Assembly (NCBI GenBank): GCA_965277535.1
Contig: OZ255825.1
Location: 2,108,001-2,172,000, forward strand
DNA length: 64,000 bases
Direction: 5' to 3'
Source of the DNA: Ilyomonas sp965277535
GTDB taxonomy: Bacteria; Bacteroidota; Bacteroidia; Chitinophagales; Chitinophagaceae
A model generated the notes under the pieces. It saw nothing but the letters and a program-made list of their open reading frames with translations, searched no databases and was not told the DNA's origin. The position numbers were made by a program, and so were the translations under genes. Shown piece by piece: positions 44,377-54,004 of the stretch; position 1 is the stretch's first letter; the number at the start of each line of letters is the position of its first letter.

Positions 44377-46497
44377 ATGAAGCAAAGGCTTTTTATATTT
44401 TTTGCATTATTGTATGCACTAACATTTCAGGCTAAATCGCAAGTTCCTGATTTGTTGAAGTTGAATACTACCAATGATAAAATAAAAGCATGGATTGATT
44501 ACTGCAAAGTGTTGCGTTTAAATAAAGACGGTGCTGCAAACAATTATATTCTGTTGCAAAAAGCAGGTTTACAAGGGTTGCAGATGGTGCAGCCAGATGA
44601 CCATTTAGATAAAGCAAGTTTTTACTTATACACTGCGCTTGGATACTATTACCAGATAAAATTTGACAGTGCTCAATATTATTTCTATCAAAGCCAGCAC
44701 AGTGCGCAGCTTGCCAAATCAACTAAATTAATTGCCGCCTCCAGTGAAGCATTGATGAGTCTTAATTTTCAATTACAGCAATTGGATAAAGTAGATGCAT
44801 GCAAAACTCTTCTTCAAACGATTGCGGATACCACAAAAGATAAATCTATACTACAGGATATTTACTCTGCTTTCGGCAGTTACTATCAGCAAAAATCGTA
44901 TTACAGTGCGGCACAGGATTATTATATCAAAAGCATACAGTTGCGTGAAAAATATGTTGATACAACACAAGATTCAAAAGCAAAGTTTGATTATGCCATT
45001 CAATGCGATCAGCTTTCCAAGCTTTATCTGAATACGCAAATGGCTGATAAAAGCCTTGCCTCATTAAGACAAGGGCAGCGTTTTGCCAATGTATCGCCGC
45101 TTGTACACAATCGTTTGCTAAGTTCTTTTGTGGAAGCTTTTACCACGTCAGGCAATATTGATTCTGCTTTGTATTATAACAACCAGCTTGCAGAAAATAC
45201 ACAAAACCAAACTTCATTTCCATCAGAGCTTGTTTCTTCCAATCTCAACATCGCTATTTATTATATTGATCATAAGCAATACAGCAAAGCACTTCCTTAT
45301 GCAGAGAAAGGCGATTCATTGGCAGCATTAACGCAATCACCTTTTTTAATCTTTCAGTCGCAGATGATAATGGGAAGATATTTACAGGAAACAGGTAACT
45401 ACGAAAAGTCAATTTCCTTATTGAATAGATCGCTTCCCATTGCGCAGCAATTGAATAAAGAACTGTATTCTAATATACTTAAATATCTCGCGCTGGATTA
45501 TAAAGGGCTGAATAATTCAGCCACTTCATTGCAATATTATGAACGCTATGTGGGGTTGCAGGATACGCTTTCAAAAGAGAAATTATCAAGAACATTTGCC
45601 GACCTTGAAACACATTATCAAACAAATGAAAAAGAACAAAGAATTGTTTCGCTGAATCAAAAAAACAAACTGAACGTTCTTGAATTAAAACAGGCTTCCA
45701 GCACTAAGCATATCCTGATAATCGGGTTGATAAGTCTCTCCATTTTTTCTTTACTGCTTTATTTTATTTATCGAAACATAGAAAAGCTGAACAAACAACT
45801 CAATCTTCAAAAAGCAGAATTGCAAATACTAAATGGTCAGCTTTCTGTAGCCAACGATACAAAAGCAAAGTTGTTTGGCATCATCAGTCATGATCTTCGT
45901 TCGCCGGTAAGTAAGATTGTGCAATTGATGCAGTTGCAAAAAACGCATCCGCAAATGCTGGACAAACAAACAGTGCAAAAGCATGAAGCAGGAATACAGC
46001 AGGCTACCGAAAGCGTATTGGAAACAATGGAAGATTTGCTCTTGTGGAGCAAAAGCCAGATGCAGCATTTTAAGGCAGATAAAACCCTGGTAAACCTGCA
46101 TGATGTTGTTGTGAAAGAATGCGATTTTTTACAATCTGCTGCGGAAGAAAAAAGCATTGCTATCAACAATGAGCTTCCACAACGTTTTTTGCAAACAACC
46201 GATGAAAATTTTATTGTTGTTATCATACGCAACCTATTGCAAAACGCTATCAAATATGCTGATGCGGCCACGACTATTTTTATTACGGCAAAAGAAAACA
46301 GCCTGCAGATATCCAATACAACTTCAGGTGCAAGTGTTGAAGAATTAAGCAACCAATTCAGCCAAAAACAAATCAACAGCAAAGTTTCGGGCTTTGGGCT
46401 TCAAATTGTGAACGACCTTGCTGAACAGTTACATCACCAGATTTTTTTTGAACAACTGAGCAACGGGCGCATCGCTGCTGTTATCCGGTTTGCGTAA
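44377..46497 (+). CDS. TPR-containing sensor histidine kinase
   Basis: 706 residues: signal peptide (1-22), periplasmic TPR repeats (about 40-400), coiled coil, one membrane helix (about 447-465), HisKA and HATPase_c. The phospho-acceptor His is residue 505 in GIISHDLRSPVSK. The ATP site has an N box (RNLLQNAIKYAD) and a G box (GFGLQIVNDLAEQ). LytTR regulators usually work with His_kinase (PF06580)-type LytS kinases; a HisKA partner is less common. Confidence 0.92.
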   Translation: MKQRLFIFFALLYALTFQAKSQVPDLLKLNTTNDKIKAWIDYCKVLRLNKDGAANNYILLQKAGLQGLQMVQPDDHLDKASFYLYTALGYYYQIKFDSAQYYFYQSQHSAQLAKSTKLIAASSEALMSLNFQLQQLDKVDACKTLLQTIADTTKDKSILQDIYSAFGSYYQQKSYYSAAQDYYIKSIQLREKYVDTTQDSKAKFDYAIQCDQLSKLYLNTQMADKSLASLRQGQRFANVSPLVHNRLLSSFVEAFTTSGNIDSALYYNNQLAENTQNQTSFPSELVSSNLNIAIYYIDHKQYSKALPYAEKGDSLAALTQSPFLIFQSQMIMGRYLQETGNYEKSISLLNRSLPIAQQLNKELYSNILKYLALDYKGLNNSATSLQYYERYVGLQDTLSKEKLSRTFADLETHYQTNEKEQRIVSLNQKNKLNVLELKQASSTKHILIIGLISLSIFSLLLYFIYRNIEKLNKQLNLQKAELQILNGQLSVANDTKAKLFGIISHDLRSPVSKIVQLMQLQKTHPQMLDKQTVQKHEAGIQQATESVLETMEDLLLWSKSQMQHFKADKTLVNLHDVVVKECDFLQSAAEEKSIAINNELPQRFLQTTDENFIVVIIRNLLQNAIKYADAATTIFITAKENSLQISNTTSGASVEELSNQFSQKQINSKVSGFGLQIVNDLAEQLHHQIFFEQLSNGRIAAVIRFA

Positions 46498-46851
46498 GCA
46501 GCGTCTTATTGACTATCCATCTACAACAACTTGTTTGTTTTTACATGATTTTTAGCCGTCACTGCGAGGCACGAAGCAGTCTGTGGTGTACAACAAATCA
46601 TGTGTTTAAGTAGTAAAACTGTTTACATCATTTACTCACCACTTGCAAACAACTTCATTATTTTAACTACAGACTGCTTTGTGTCTCGCAGTGACGGTAG
46701 GTTCTCATCAAGTGTTGACAAATGAGGACAATCTTTTCCATATTTTCCTTTTGTCGGTTTTCCCGATACGTTTGTCGGTTATATCATAACTTCCGTTTTC
46801 CTGTTCATCAATTTTACCGATACCTTTTCGTATCACAAAAATTGATGGATT
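46498..46851. repeat. Intergenic region with a long inverted repeat
   Basis: Arms of 29 bp at 46556-46584 and 46669-46697 differ at two positions (CCGTCACTGCGAGGCACGAA...). The 84-bp centre has no coding capacity. A single diverged arm recurs at 41093. It looks like a foldback/MITE-type repeat. The remaining gap up to 46851 probably contains the promoter of the secreted-protein cluster, not identified. Confidence 0.75.
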
Positions 46852-47904
46852 ATGAAACAGAAAAACACTTTCTTTTTAACCGTTATCATCTTCACCCTAT
46901 TTCTATCTTTTTCAAATTTTGCCAACGCCCAGTTTTTAAAAAAGATAATAAATGAGGCAAAACAAACAACGCAAAACCGCGCAAACAGCAAAGCCAGCGA
47001 TGCTACCAACAAAGCAATAGACGGCGTTCTGCAACCCAAATCAAACAACAATTCTTCAAACATAGATACAGCCGCAATGGGCGGTGTTCTTGGTGCATTT
47101 GTAAAAGCAGCGAAAGACAATCCCAACGATACTTCGATGGGCGATTTGATAAGCAAGAGCTTAGGCAATCTTACCGGAAGAGGAGGCGTGTCAGCGGCCG
47201 ATTCTGTAGCTGCCATCAAAACATATACAACTGCAAATGGCGGAAGCGGAATCTATTATGAATACACAATTGAAAGCAATACAAAGGAACGGGGCAATGT
47301 AAAAAGTACTTCAAAAATGTATGCAACCAATAATGGTGAAGCCCGTTCTGAGATGAACCTGGCTGCCATGATGGGTGCAAAAAACGGGACCGCATTAATT
47401 GTTATTGCAAGAATGAGCCAGCCGCATTACAGCCTTATACTGGACGATGAAAAGAAAGCGTATTCGCTGAATGTGATAGATACTTCTCTTATTAACGGCA
47501 TACATCAAAAATATGAAGTAACGAAACTTGGTAATGAAACAGTAAACGGCTACAACTGCACGCATGCAAAACTGGTTTCCACATCAGGTTCAGGAATGTT
47601 TAAAACGTCAAGCACCGAAGATATATGGACGAGTATTGATGTGCCTGGATATGAACTGTTTAAAAAAGCAACGCTGCAACAAAATATTAAACCAGGAGAT
47701 ATGAAAGCCTTGAATGACGCAGGTTGTGGTGGGTTCCTTGTAAAGATGGCAACTAGTGATAAAAATTATTCGATGACAATGCAGTTGAGCAAAGCAGAGA
47801 AGCAATCCTTTCCCGCATCCCTGTTTAAAATCCCTGCAGGATATACCGAATCGAAAAGCAATCTGATGTTTGCCAATATGATGGGCGCGATGCCTAAAAA
47901 ATAA
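46852..47904 (+). CDS. Secreted DUF4412 protein
   Basis: 350 residues with signal peptide (ends NFANA). After it comes a segment QFLKKIINEAKQTTQNRAN, then TNKAID, that recurs in the protein at 49245. The DUF4412 domain covers about 130-345 (YYEYTIESNTKERG; GNETVNGYNCTHAKLV; FPASLFKIPAGYTES). The family is exported and of unknown role. It is a paralog of the lipoprotein at 54005. First gene of the envelope cluster. Confidence 0.85.
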   Translation: MKQKNTFFLTVIIFTLFLSFSNFANAQFLKKIINEAKQTTQNRANSKASDATNKAIDGVLQPKSNNNSSNIDTAAMGGVLGAFVKAAKDNPNDTSMGDLISKSLGNLTGRGGVSAADSVAAIKTYTTANGGSGIYYEYTIESNTKERGNVKSTSKMYATNNGEARSEMNLAAMMGAKNGTALIVIARMSQPHYSLILDDEKKAYSLNVIDTSLINGIHQKYEVTKLGNETVNGYNCTHAKLVSTSGSGMFKTSSTEDIWTSIDVPGYELFKKATLQQNIKPGDMKALNDAGCGGFLVKMATSDKNYSMTMQLSKAEKQSFPASLFKIPAGYTESKSNLMFANMMGAMPKK

Positions 47905-47931
47905 TTGACTGATTTTCTTAAACCTATTCTT

Positions 47932-48471
47932 ATGCAATATTTACGATTGTGTTCCTTACTCATTTTTTCAACCTGTTTATTAATCGCATGTTCAAATAAT
48001 AATGCGGTAAATAAAAATAAAGACAGTGTTGGAGCAACGCCTTCCAATAGTTCCGGCACCATTTCCTCTAACGGCAACGGAAGTTTTTCTTACACCATTG
48101 ATGGCAACAGGGTGGACGTAACAAGCCTTTATATAAATGAGGCTAAAAATGCTGCTGCTGATGGGCGTTTAAAATTTGAAATTACCAATGTGCCAACATC
48201 GGAAGTATTTTCATTTTCAATTGCCAACAGCGGCACAACTAACGTACTTCATTACAGTCCTTCTCTTACAGAAACAAAGAACCAGGCAACTTATATGTCT
48301 CATAAATATAAAAATTACTATGGTGATTCTGTAACAGTAACAATCACTGACATTGATGCATCACACATCAAAGGCACATTTTCGGGAAAATATTTATCAG
48401 GTGATGATACGCCCGAACCATTGCTGATAACAGATGGCAAGTTTACTATTCCGTTCAAAGCAAACAAGTGA
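47932..48471 (+). CDS. Lipoprotein of unknown function, paralog of the one at 51970
   Basis: 179 residues from MQYLRLCSLLIFSTC (ATG 47932); lipobox LLIAC. A Ser/Asn-rich linker leads to a beta-rich domain: FSYTIDGNRVDVTSL, then VTVTITDIDASHIKGTFSGK and LLITDGKFTIPF. The protein at 51970 shares the start (FSYNLDGTKV) and the end (RVSGTFSGK, ITDGKFDIP), showing duplication inside the cluster. Function not known. Confidence 0.75.
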   Translation: MQYLRLCSLLIFSTCLLIACSNNNAVNKNKDSVGATPSNSSGTISSNGNGSFSYTIDGNRVDVTSLYINEAKNAAADGRLKFEITNVPTSEVFSFSIANSGTTNVLHYSPSLTETKNQATYMSHKYKNYYGDSVTVTITDIDASHIKGTFSGKYLSGDDTPEPLLITDGKFTIPFKANK

Positions 48472-48532
48472 ATGATTTAAAAGTTATCCATTCAATTATA
48501 AATTTTCTTCATAAAATCTAAAATTTAAAATC

Positions 48533-49039
48533 ATGAATTTCCAACAAATGCATATACAGCGCAAAGCAGTTATTATAGGCGCAGCAATAGGTATAATTTC
48601 CTGTTTCCTGCCGTGGTTCAGTTATGGTATGGGATCGGTAAATGGCATGAACGGTATTGGTGTGCTGGTTTTTATACTTTTTATTTTGGCAGGGCTTCTT
48701 GCCCTGGCTGGTAACCAGAAAGATTACATTCCCGCAAAAATGTGGCTGCCCGTGGTTGGCGCAGGTGTAATAAATATCTGCATCATCGCTTATCTTATAA
48801 TCCGGTGGGAATCTGCAATGAGTGGCGTTAGCAATGAAAGCGGAGTCTATGGCAGTATAGGCCTCAGCGTTGGAATATGGGCTGCTATTGCAGGCGCCAT
48901 CGTTGTTGCCTTCGGCGCTTACCGTTTCCGTTCAGCAGACAGCAATATGAAAGATTCATTCCGGTCGTTGAAAAGTGATGTGGACAAGGCGATATCAGAC
49001 AAAGGAAAAGATAGCAATACGATACCTCCTCAATCATAA
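48533..49039 (+). CDS. Small four-helix membrane protein
   Basis: 168 residues with four predicted membrane segments (about 14-34, 44-62, 72-92, 113-136) and a charged C-terminal tail. Not assigned to a family. It lies inside the run of secreted and lipoprotein genes, 61 bp after the previous gene. Confidence 0.75.
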   Translation: MNFQQMHIQRKAVIIGAAIGIISCFLPWFSYGMGSVNGMNGIGVLVFILFILAGLLALAGNQKDYIPAKMWLPVVGAGVINICIIAYLIIRWESAMSGVSNESGVYGSIGLSVGIWAAIAGAIVVAFGAYRFRSADSNMKDSFRSLKSDVDKAISDKGKDSNTIPPQS

Positions 49040-49244
49040 GCTGTGTAAAACTTATAGCTGATTTTTATCAAAGCAAACCATTGTTACTGAAATGATTTTA
49101 CATTTTACCATGAAGTTCCTGGTAATAAAAAGTTGAAGTACTCTTTTCCCTCATCTCTGCTTGCTATTCTTCAGATTATATAAAATCAAAAGGCGGTTTG
49201 CTATTTAGCAATAGTATGAAGGCTTCGCAAAAACAATAACTTTT

Positions 49245-51236
49245 ATGTATTTTAAATCAAAAATATTTATTGCTTTCGTTGTTATTCTTTTAGCAAAGAG
49301 CAATGTTGTTCATGCGCAGTTGCTGAAAGGTGTTTTGAACTCCGTAAAGCAAACGGGGCAAAACAGGGCAAACGGAAAAGTTGACCAAATCACCAATAAA
49401 GCATTGGATAAAGTGGAAAATTTGGGCAAAAACAAATCGAAAAAGTCAACATCGGATAACGGTACGAATACAACTTCAACATCTGCGCAGGACACAACAA
49501 AGCCAGTTAACATTAATGCGCAAAACCAAAGCACAGCATCAACCTCATCTAATAATGGCAACAATTCTTCATCACAAAACAATCAATACAATTCTAATGG
49601 AAGCTTTATCAATTTAAACCTTTCATCCGACAGAATCATTGCTGGTGGCGCCGTGCAAATAACAGGTTCAAGTATTAGATACCAAAATTTTAAATCCGTT
49701 ATAGTAACCATAGCGGCAGAAGACGGCAGCCGCAAAGAAAGCAGGACACTTCCTCTTGATACAAGCGGTGCCTACTCTACCATATGGCAATTAAACACAG
49801 ACGATAGTTACATCGTTACCGCAAAAAGCAGCGATGGCAAAAGCTCAATCAGCAAAGAATTAGGTGTATATAAGCCCGATGATATTGACTCGGTAATTGA
49901 GCCTTTAAAAACCGGCATAACCAAAGCATCTGATAAATTGAAAGAAGATATTGATAAAGTAAAAACTACGCTTACGGGGCAGGATGCAGATGCTTTACAA
50001 AAAAAGATGAATGATTTTTCTGATCTTAAAGATAAAGTATTAAAACAATTAAACGATGTAGCTGCTGCAGGCAAAGGACTGACTAATGTTGAAAAGAAAT
50101 ACGGCGGATTGCCTTCTTCTGTTTTAGCAAATTTATCTGATATGACAGATGTTGTATCGCAGGAAACAAAACAGATAGACGTGGCAATTGAAGCAACAGA
50201 ACATAAGTCTTACGATAACAGCGTATGTGAATATTTGGTGATGGTTAGTGAAGCCTGTGCTGCATTTTCAACGTGCATGAGTTTTGAAGGAAAGTTTACA
50301 AAGACTGTACTAAACATTGCTAATGGAAAAGCATATCCTGCTGTTGCAAGCTATGGTGCAGGAGCTTTGACAGGTGGCAGCGATGCAGCGGGAAAAGCAG
50401 CCGCCGAATGCTCCTCACTATTTTTAGGTGCTGCAACTGAAAGTGAAGCGCTGAAAGCCAACTTTAGTCCGCTTTCATTTGGCGGTGATATTGTTCAAAT
50501 GTGTTCTGATTTGTTGTTGAAAAAATATTGCGCTGTTATGAGCGGCGATCTCAATCATAAATACGAATGCACATTCCGCAACAAATCAAACGATGTGTGG
50601 TGGGATTATACTTATACAACGGAAGCGGTTATCAGCCTGCGCTATCCTAAAAATAACAAGGGTGGCAACATTATAAAAATGAAAGGCAATATAGAAGGTA
50701 ACGCAACCAAGTTTACCATCTATCAAAATGCGCAGCAGATAGATGAATATAAAGATGCGATGAAAGGAAGAGAACGCTTTACACAATTTTATTCGCTTTG
50801 TCTTCATAAACCCGTTGCCATTCCTTTTTCTGCTGCATCGGCAGATAAAGACATTGGTTTTGGCGCTGTGGCAAGAGCCATTGCAACGCCTGCTTCTTTC
50901 AACATTCCGATTGATGCAGATTATGATGTGGCGCAAAAAAAAGTAACGATATATGTAAACGATGCGCTGGTTGATTTTACGCCGGTTGTTTGTTACATCT
51001 ACGGCTACATCTCAATAGCGGCGGGCATTCCACTGGTAACAAGAGTAAATTACCCCATCAATTCTGTAAAGCTTACACTGGGTAAAGTAATAGAGAAGAA
51101 CAGCCATTTTACTGTGCAAACAGATGCTGAAAATAATTTAAAAATTGACGGAACGGGTGAAACCAAAATTGGTGATGCAAGCTCAAGCATTGAGCACAAC
51201 ATTCATTTTTCGTTTAACCTGAAGAGCGAAGAATAA
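49245..51236 (+). CDS. Large secreted protein of unknown function
   Basis: 663 residues. Signal peptide ends VVHA; then QLLKGVLNSVKQTGQNRAN and TNKALD, matching the start of the DUF4412 protein at 46852. A Ser/Asn/Gln-rich linker (about 65-125) follows and contains the GGCAAAAACAAA site near its front (49435). Next are an Ig-like beta domain (about 130-210), a helical coiled-coil region (about 215-320), a Cys-containing helical region (about 325-440) and a beta-rich C-terminal part. No catalytic motif recognised. It may be an extracellular structural or delivery component. Confidence 0.75.
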   Translation: MYFKSKIFIAFVVILLAKSNVVHAQLLKGVLNSVKQTGQNRANGKVDQITNKALDKVENLGKNKSKKSTSDNGTNTTSTSAQDTTKPVNINAQNQSTASTSSNNGNNSSSQNNQYNSNGSFINLNLSSDRIIAGGAVQITGSSIRYQNFKSVIVTIAAEDGSRKESRTLPLDTSGAYSTIWQLNTDDSYIVTAKSSDGKSSISKELGVYKPDDIDSVIEPLKTGITKASDKLKEDIDKVKTTLTGQDADALQKKMNDFSDLKDKVLKQLNDVAAAGKGLTNVEKKYGGLPSSVLANLSDMTDVVSQETKQIDVAIEATEHKSYDNSVCEYLVMVSEACAAFSTCMSFEGKFTKTVLNIANGKAYPAVASYGAGALTGGSDAAGKAAAECSSLFLGAATESEALKANFSPLSFGGDIVQMCSDLLLKKYCAVMSGDLNHKYECTFRNKSNDVWWDYTYTTEAVISLRYPKNNKGGNIIKMKGNIEGNATKFTIYQNAQQIDEYKDAMKGRERFTQFYSLCLHKPVAIPFSAASADKDIGFGAVARAIATPASFNIPIDADYDVAQKKVTIYVNDALVDFTPVVCYIYGYISIAAGIPLVTRVNYPINSVKLTLGKVIEKNSHFTVQTDAENNLKIDGTGETKIGDASSSIEHNIHFSFNLKSEE

Positions 51237-51247
51237 GATTATATGTT

Positions 51248-51946
51248 ATGAAAAGTGAAGTATCAGGTTTCAAAATAATTTCGCTGTTATTAATGCTTAT
51301 CAGTGCATGCAATAACAAGCCTTCTGCAAACCTCCTTGTTAACGGAAGCGCAGAAATGCCAAAGTATGATACCGTTCCAAAAGGTTGGGAAAATATAAAG
51401 GGAAATTGGATTTCGGCAGAAGGCGACAGTACGCATCACAATTACGCATATGCGCAGGACAGCAGTCATTATTTTTTTGGAGGTTACGGTTTGCTTTGCG
51501 TTCTACAACAGGATGCAGATGTTTCGAAATACGCAAGAAGCATTGATGGTAAAAAGCAAAAATTTGTTGTAAGCGGATGTGAACAAACCTTAGACCAGGG
51601 GCCACTTTCCGACCAGGGAATGTTGAAAGTAGAATGTTTGGATGCAACTAAGAACAAAACGCTTTATAGCGATTCTACCGATACATTAATGAGCAAAACC
51701 AAATGGCTGGCAGTAGCAGATACGTTTTTAGTGCCGCCGGCTACACGATTCATTAGAGTTCAATTGATTGCCTTTAGAAATGTGGGTGGTGATAACGATG
51801 GATACTTTGATAACATCGGTTTGGTGGCTTTGCCATCTCAAAATTATTTTTTACTCATTATAATAATTGCCGCAATAATAATATGCCTTGCGGCTGTGTT
51901 GTATTTCCGCAAAAGAAAACGACAAATCAACATAAAGAATCAATAA
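51248..51946 (+). CDS. Lipoprotein with C-terminal membrane helix
   Basis: 232 residues. Lipobox LISAC (about residue 21), then a jelly-roll-like domain starting NLLVNGSAEMPKYDTVPKGW, a pattern seen in carbohydrate-binding-like modules, with FDNIGLVAL near its end. A hydrophobic helix (about 200-222) and a basic tail follow. A lipid anchor plus a terminal membrane helix is an unusual topology, shared with the protein at 52613. Starts 11 bp after the previous gene. Confidence 0.75.
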   Translation: MKSEVSGFKIISLLLMLISACNNKPSANLLVNGSAEMPKYDTVPKGWENIKGNWISAEGDSTHHNYAYAQDSSHYFFGGYGLLCVLQQDADVSKYARSIDGKKQKFVVSGCEQTLDQGPLSDQGMLKVECLDATKNKTLYSDSTDTLMSKTKWLAVADTFLVPPATRFIRVQLIAFRNVGGDNDGYFDNIGLVALPSQNYFLLIIIIAAIIICLAAVLYFRKRKRQINIKNQ

Positions 51947-51969
51947 CCTATCATCATAAAATATAAAAC

Positions 51970-52554
51970 ATGAAACACTTACTTTTTGTAACAGCCATAT
52001 TCATCATCGCATCGTGTACATCCTGCGACAGCAGTAATGCAAATAAAATTAATAAAGAAGAAGCACGAGGAAGCTCTGACGCATCAGCAACATCTTCTTC
52101 AACAGGCGATGCTGTTTTTTCTTACAACTTAGACGGAACAAAGGTTTCCGGTGGCGAGGTGGATGCAACACAAACAAACAATATAGCCTTTATTACCCAA
52201 AGTGGTAATGGCAATAAGCTAACGTTTTTTCTTGGAGATGCATATCAGGAAAATACAGAAACGTTTTCGCATTCATTACGGTTTGCCATACCTGATAAAA
52301 CAGGCGCAGTAACGCTAACTCCTAATGAAGACAACTGGAACATACAACTTTTTTTAGGCAACGATAAGAACGACAAATATGTTCTGTATGCTAACGAGAC
52401 TTTTAATATTACACTTACAAACATTTCTTCAACACGTGTTTCAGGCACCTTTTCCGGGAAAGTAAAATTAGCAGAAGGACAAGGATCCGGTAAAGCTGAG
52501 CTTACCATAACCGATGGAAAGTTCGACATTCCTGTTAGCCATGTTAAGGGCTGA
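51970..52554 (+). CDS. Lipoprotein of unknown function, paralog of the one at 47932
   Basis: 194 residues, lipobox in IIASCTSC. Ser/Thr-rich linker, then the domain FSYNLDGTKVSGGEV to ITLTNISSTRVSGTFSGK and ELTITDGKFDIPV, shared with the 47932 protein. Function not known. Confidence 0.75.
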   Translation: MKHLLFVTAIFIIASCTSCDSSNANKINKEEARGSSDASATSSSTGDAVFSYNLDGTKVSGGEVDATQTNNIAFITQSGNGNKLTFFLGDAYQENTETFSHSLRFAIPDKTGAVTLTPNEDNWNIQLFLGNDKNDKYVLYANETFNITLTNISSTRVSGTFSGKVKLAEGQGSGKAELTITDGKFDIPVSHVKG

Positions 52555-52612
52555 TACAAACAATAAAACAGAAAGAAAAACTTCATTGTCTTCAAAACAG
52601 AAGTAAAAAATT

Positions 52613-53371
52613 ATGCAACAGGTAAACTTATTTTTTTCGATTATTCTTTTCACCTGTTTGCTTTTTGCATCATGTAACAATGAGGCTTCCAATGCACAGA
52701 AAGGCAATGAGTATAATGCTTTTGGCGATAGCATTCCTATAAGCAATGGCTTGATGGGAAAAATATTTTTGCTTCCTGTAAACACCGTTGCTCTGCCCGA
52801 TTTTGACACCATGAAACCGTTAGATAAAACTATTTATGTTGATAAAATTGACATACCGGAACAGAGCTGGTCTTTAGGTTTTCCGGGCTTACAAAACCGC
52901 TTTGAATGGTTTGGTATTGAATACACCTGTTCTTTTAAAACGTATGATACGGGCAATTACACATTCAGAATAGTAAGCGATGATGGCTCGAAATTGTTCA
53001 TTGATAATAAACTGATTATAAACAATGATGGCTTGCACAGTGATGTTTCAAAAAGCGGAGATGTGTTTTTAAATGATTCAATGCACGAGGCAAAAATTAT
53101 GTATTTCCAGGGACCGCGCTACCAGCTTGCCCTGCAGCTTTTCTGGAGTAAGAACAATGCAAAAGAGCAAATTTTTCCAGGCAAAAATTTTATATTATAC
53201 ACACCAAAGCCTGCCTCTCATTTCAAATGGTGGTGGTTGTTGTTAGCTGTCATTTTATTGATAGCAATCGCTTTTATAACAACGAGAAAAAAGAGGCAAA
53301 AACAAACCTTACTAAAAGCACCTGGCAACAATACAAACAACGTTGTTACACCTGTTCATAAACAACAATAA
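52613..53371 (+). CDS. PA14-domain lipoprotein with C-terminal membrane helix
   Basis: 252 residues. Lipobox LFASC; PA14-like domain at about 85-185 (CSFKTYDTGNYTFRIVSDDG, SKLFIDNKLIINNDG, LQLFWS), a fold that often binds carbohydrate. Membrane helix at about 205-222 (WWLLLAVILLIAIAF) and a basic tail. The tail codons contain an exact GGCAAAAACAAA (53295-53306). Confidence 0.85.
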   Translation: MQQVNLFFSIILFTCLLFASCNNEASNAQKGNEYNAFGDSIPISNGLMGKIFLLPVNTVALPDFDTMKPLDKTIYVDKIDIPEQSWSLGFPGLQNRFEWFGIEYTCSFKTYDTGNYTFRIVSDDGSKLFIDNKLIINNDGLHSDVSKSGDVFLNDSMHEAKIMYFQGPRYQLALQLFWSKNNAKEQIFPGKNFILYTPKPASHFKWWWLLLAVILLIAIAFITTRKKRQKQTLLKAPGNNTNNVVTPVHKQQ

Positions 53372-53382
53372 AACGCAATAAA

Positions 53383-53847
53383 ATGAAACGTTTCTTACTA
53401 CTCATTCCAGCAATGGTTGCTCTCCTTTTGTTTTCATGCAAAAACAACAATGAGAATAGCAAGAGCAATTCGGTTATCACTTCTGAAAAAGAAAGTCCGT
53501 CTTCAAAAAACGCTGACGACAAAGAAAGTACAACATCAAAAAGCATTGATGACAACACCAATGAATTGATGGATACTACAAAACTAAAAGGAGATATGAA
53601 CGATATGCTGAACTCGGTGATCAGTGGCAAGCCTGATACCACAAAACTTAAAAAAGCAGCTGGAGATATCATGACCACAGATGCCAATATGTTATCGGAT
53701 TCAGGCATTGATAAGATGTATGGCAACAGCAACGATCCTTCTGTGAAAGCGGCTGCCGATGCATTGAAAAAAATGCGCAACGGAATGGGTATTACACCGG
53801 GCAAATTAGACAGTATGAGAAAAGAAGCCTCTGCTTTACAACATTAA
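53383..53847 (+). CDS. Small lipoprotein, 154 residues
   Basis: Lipobox LLFSC; a long polar Ser/Lys/Asp linker (about 25-65), then a mostly helical region (NELMDTTKLKGDMNDMLNSVI). Not recognised. Starts 11 bp after the PA14 gene, so in the same operon. Confidence 0.75.
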   Translation: MKRFLLLIPAMVALLLFSCKNNNENSKSNSVITSEKESPSSKNADDKESTTSKSIDDNTNELMDTTKLKGDMNDMLNSVISGKPDTTKLKKAAGDIMTTDANMLSDSGIDKMYGNSNDPSVKAAADALKKMRNGMGITPGKLDSMRKEASALQH

Positions 53848-54004
53848 TTTCTCTATTTCAAATAATAAACATAAACAATAAAATACCCCTTATTTGTTCG
53901 TTTATCATTTTCAGCCTTAAGCCCCAAAAACAATAATGTTAATCAATGGAAGCTTTGATTTATTCCTTTCTTTTCAATTTCATAACTAATTAAAAATAAA
54001 AGCG

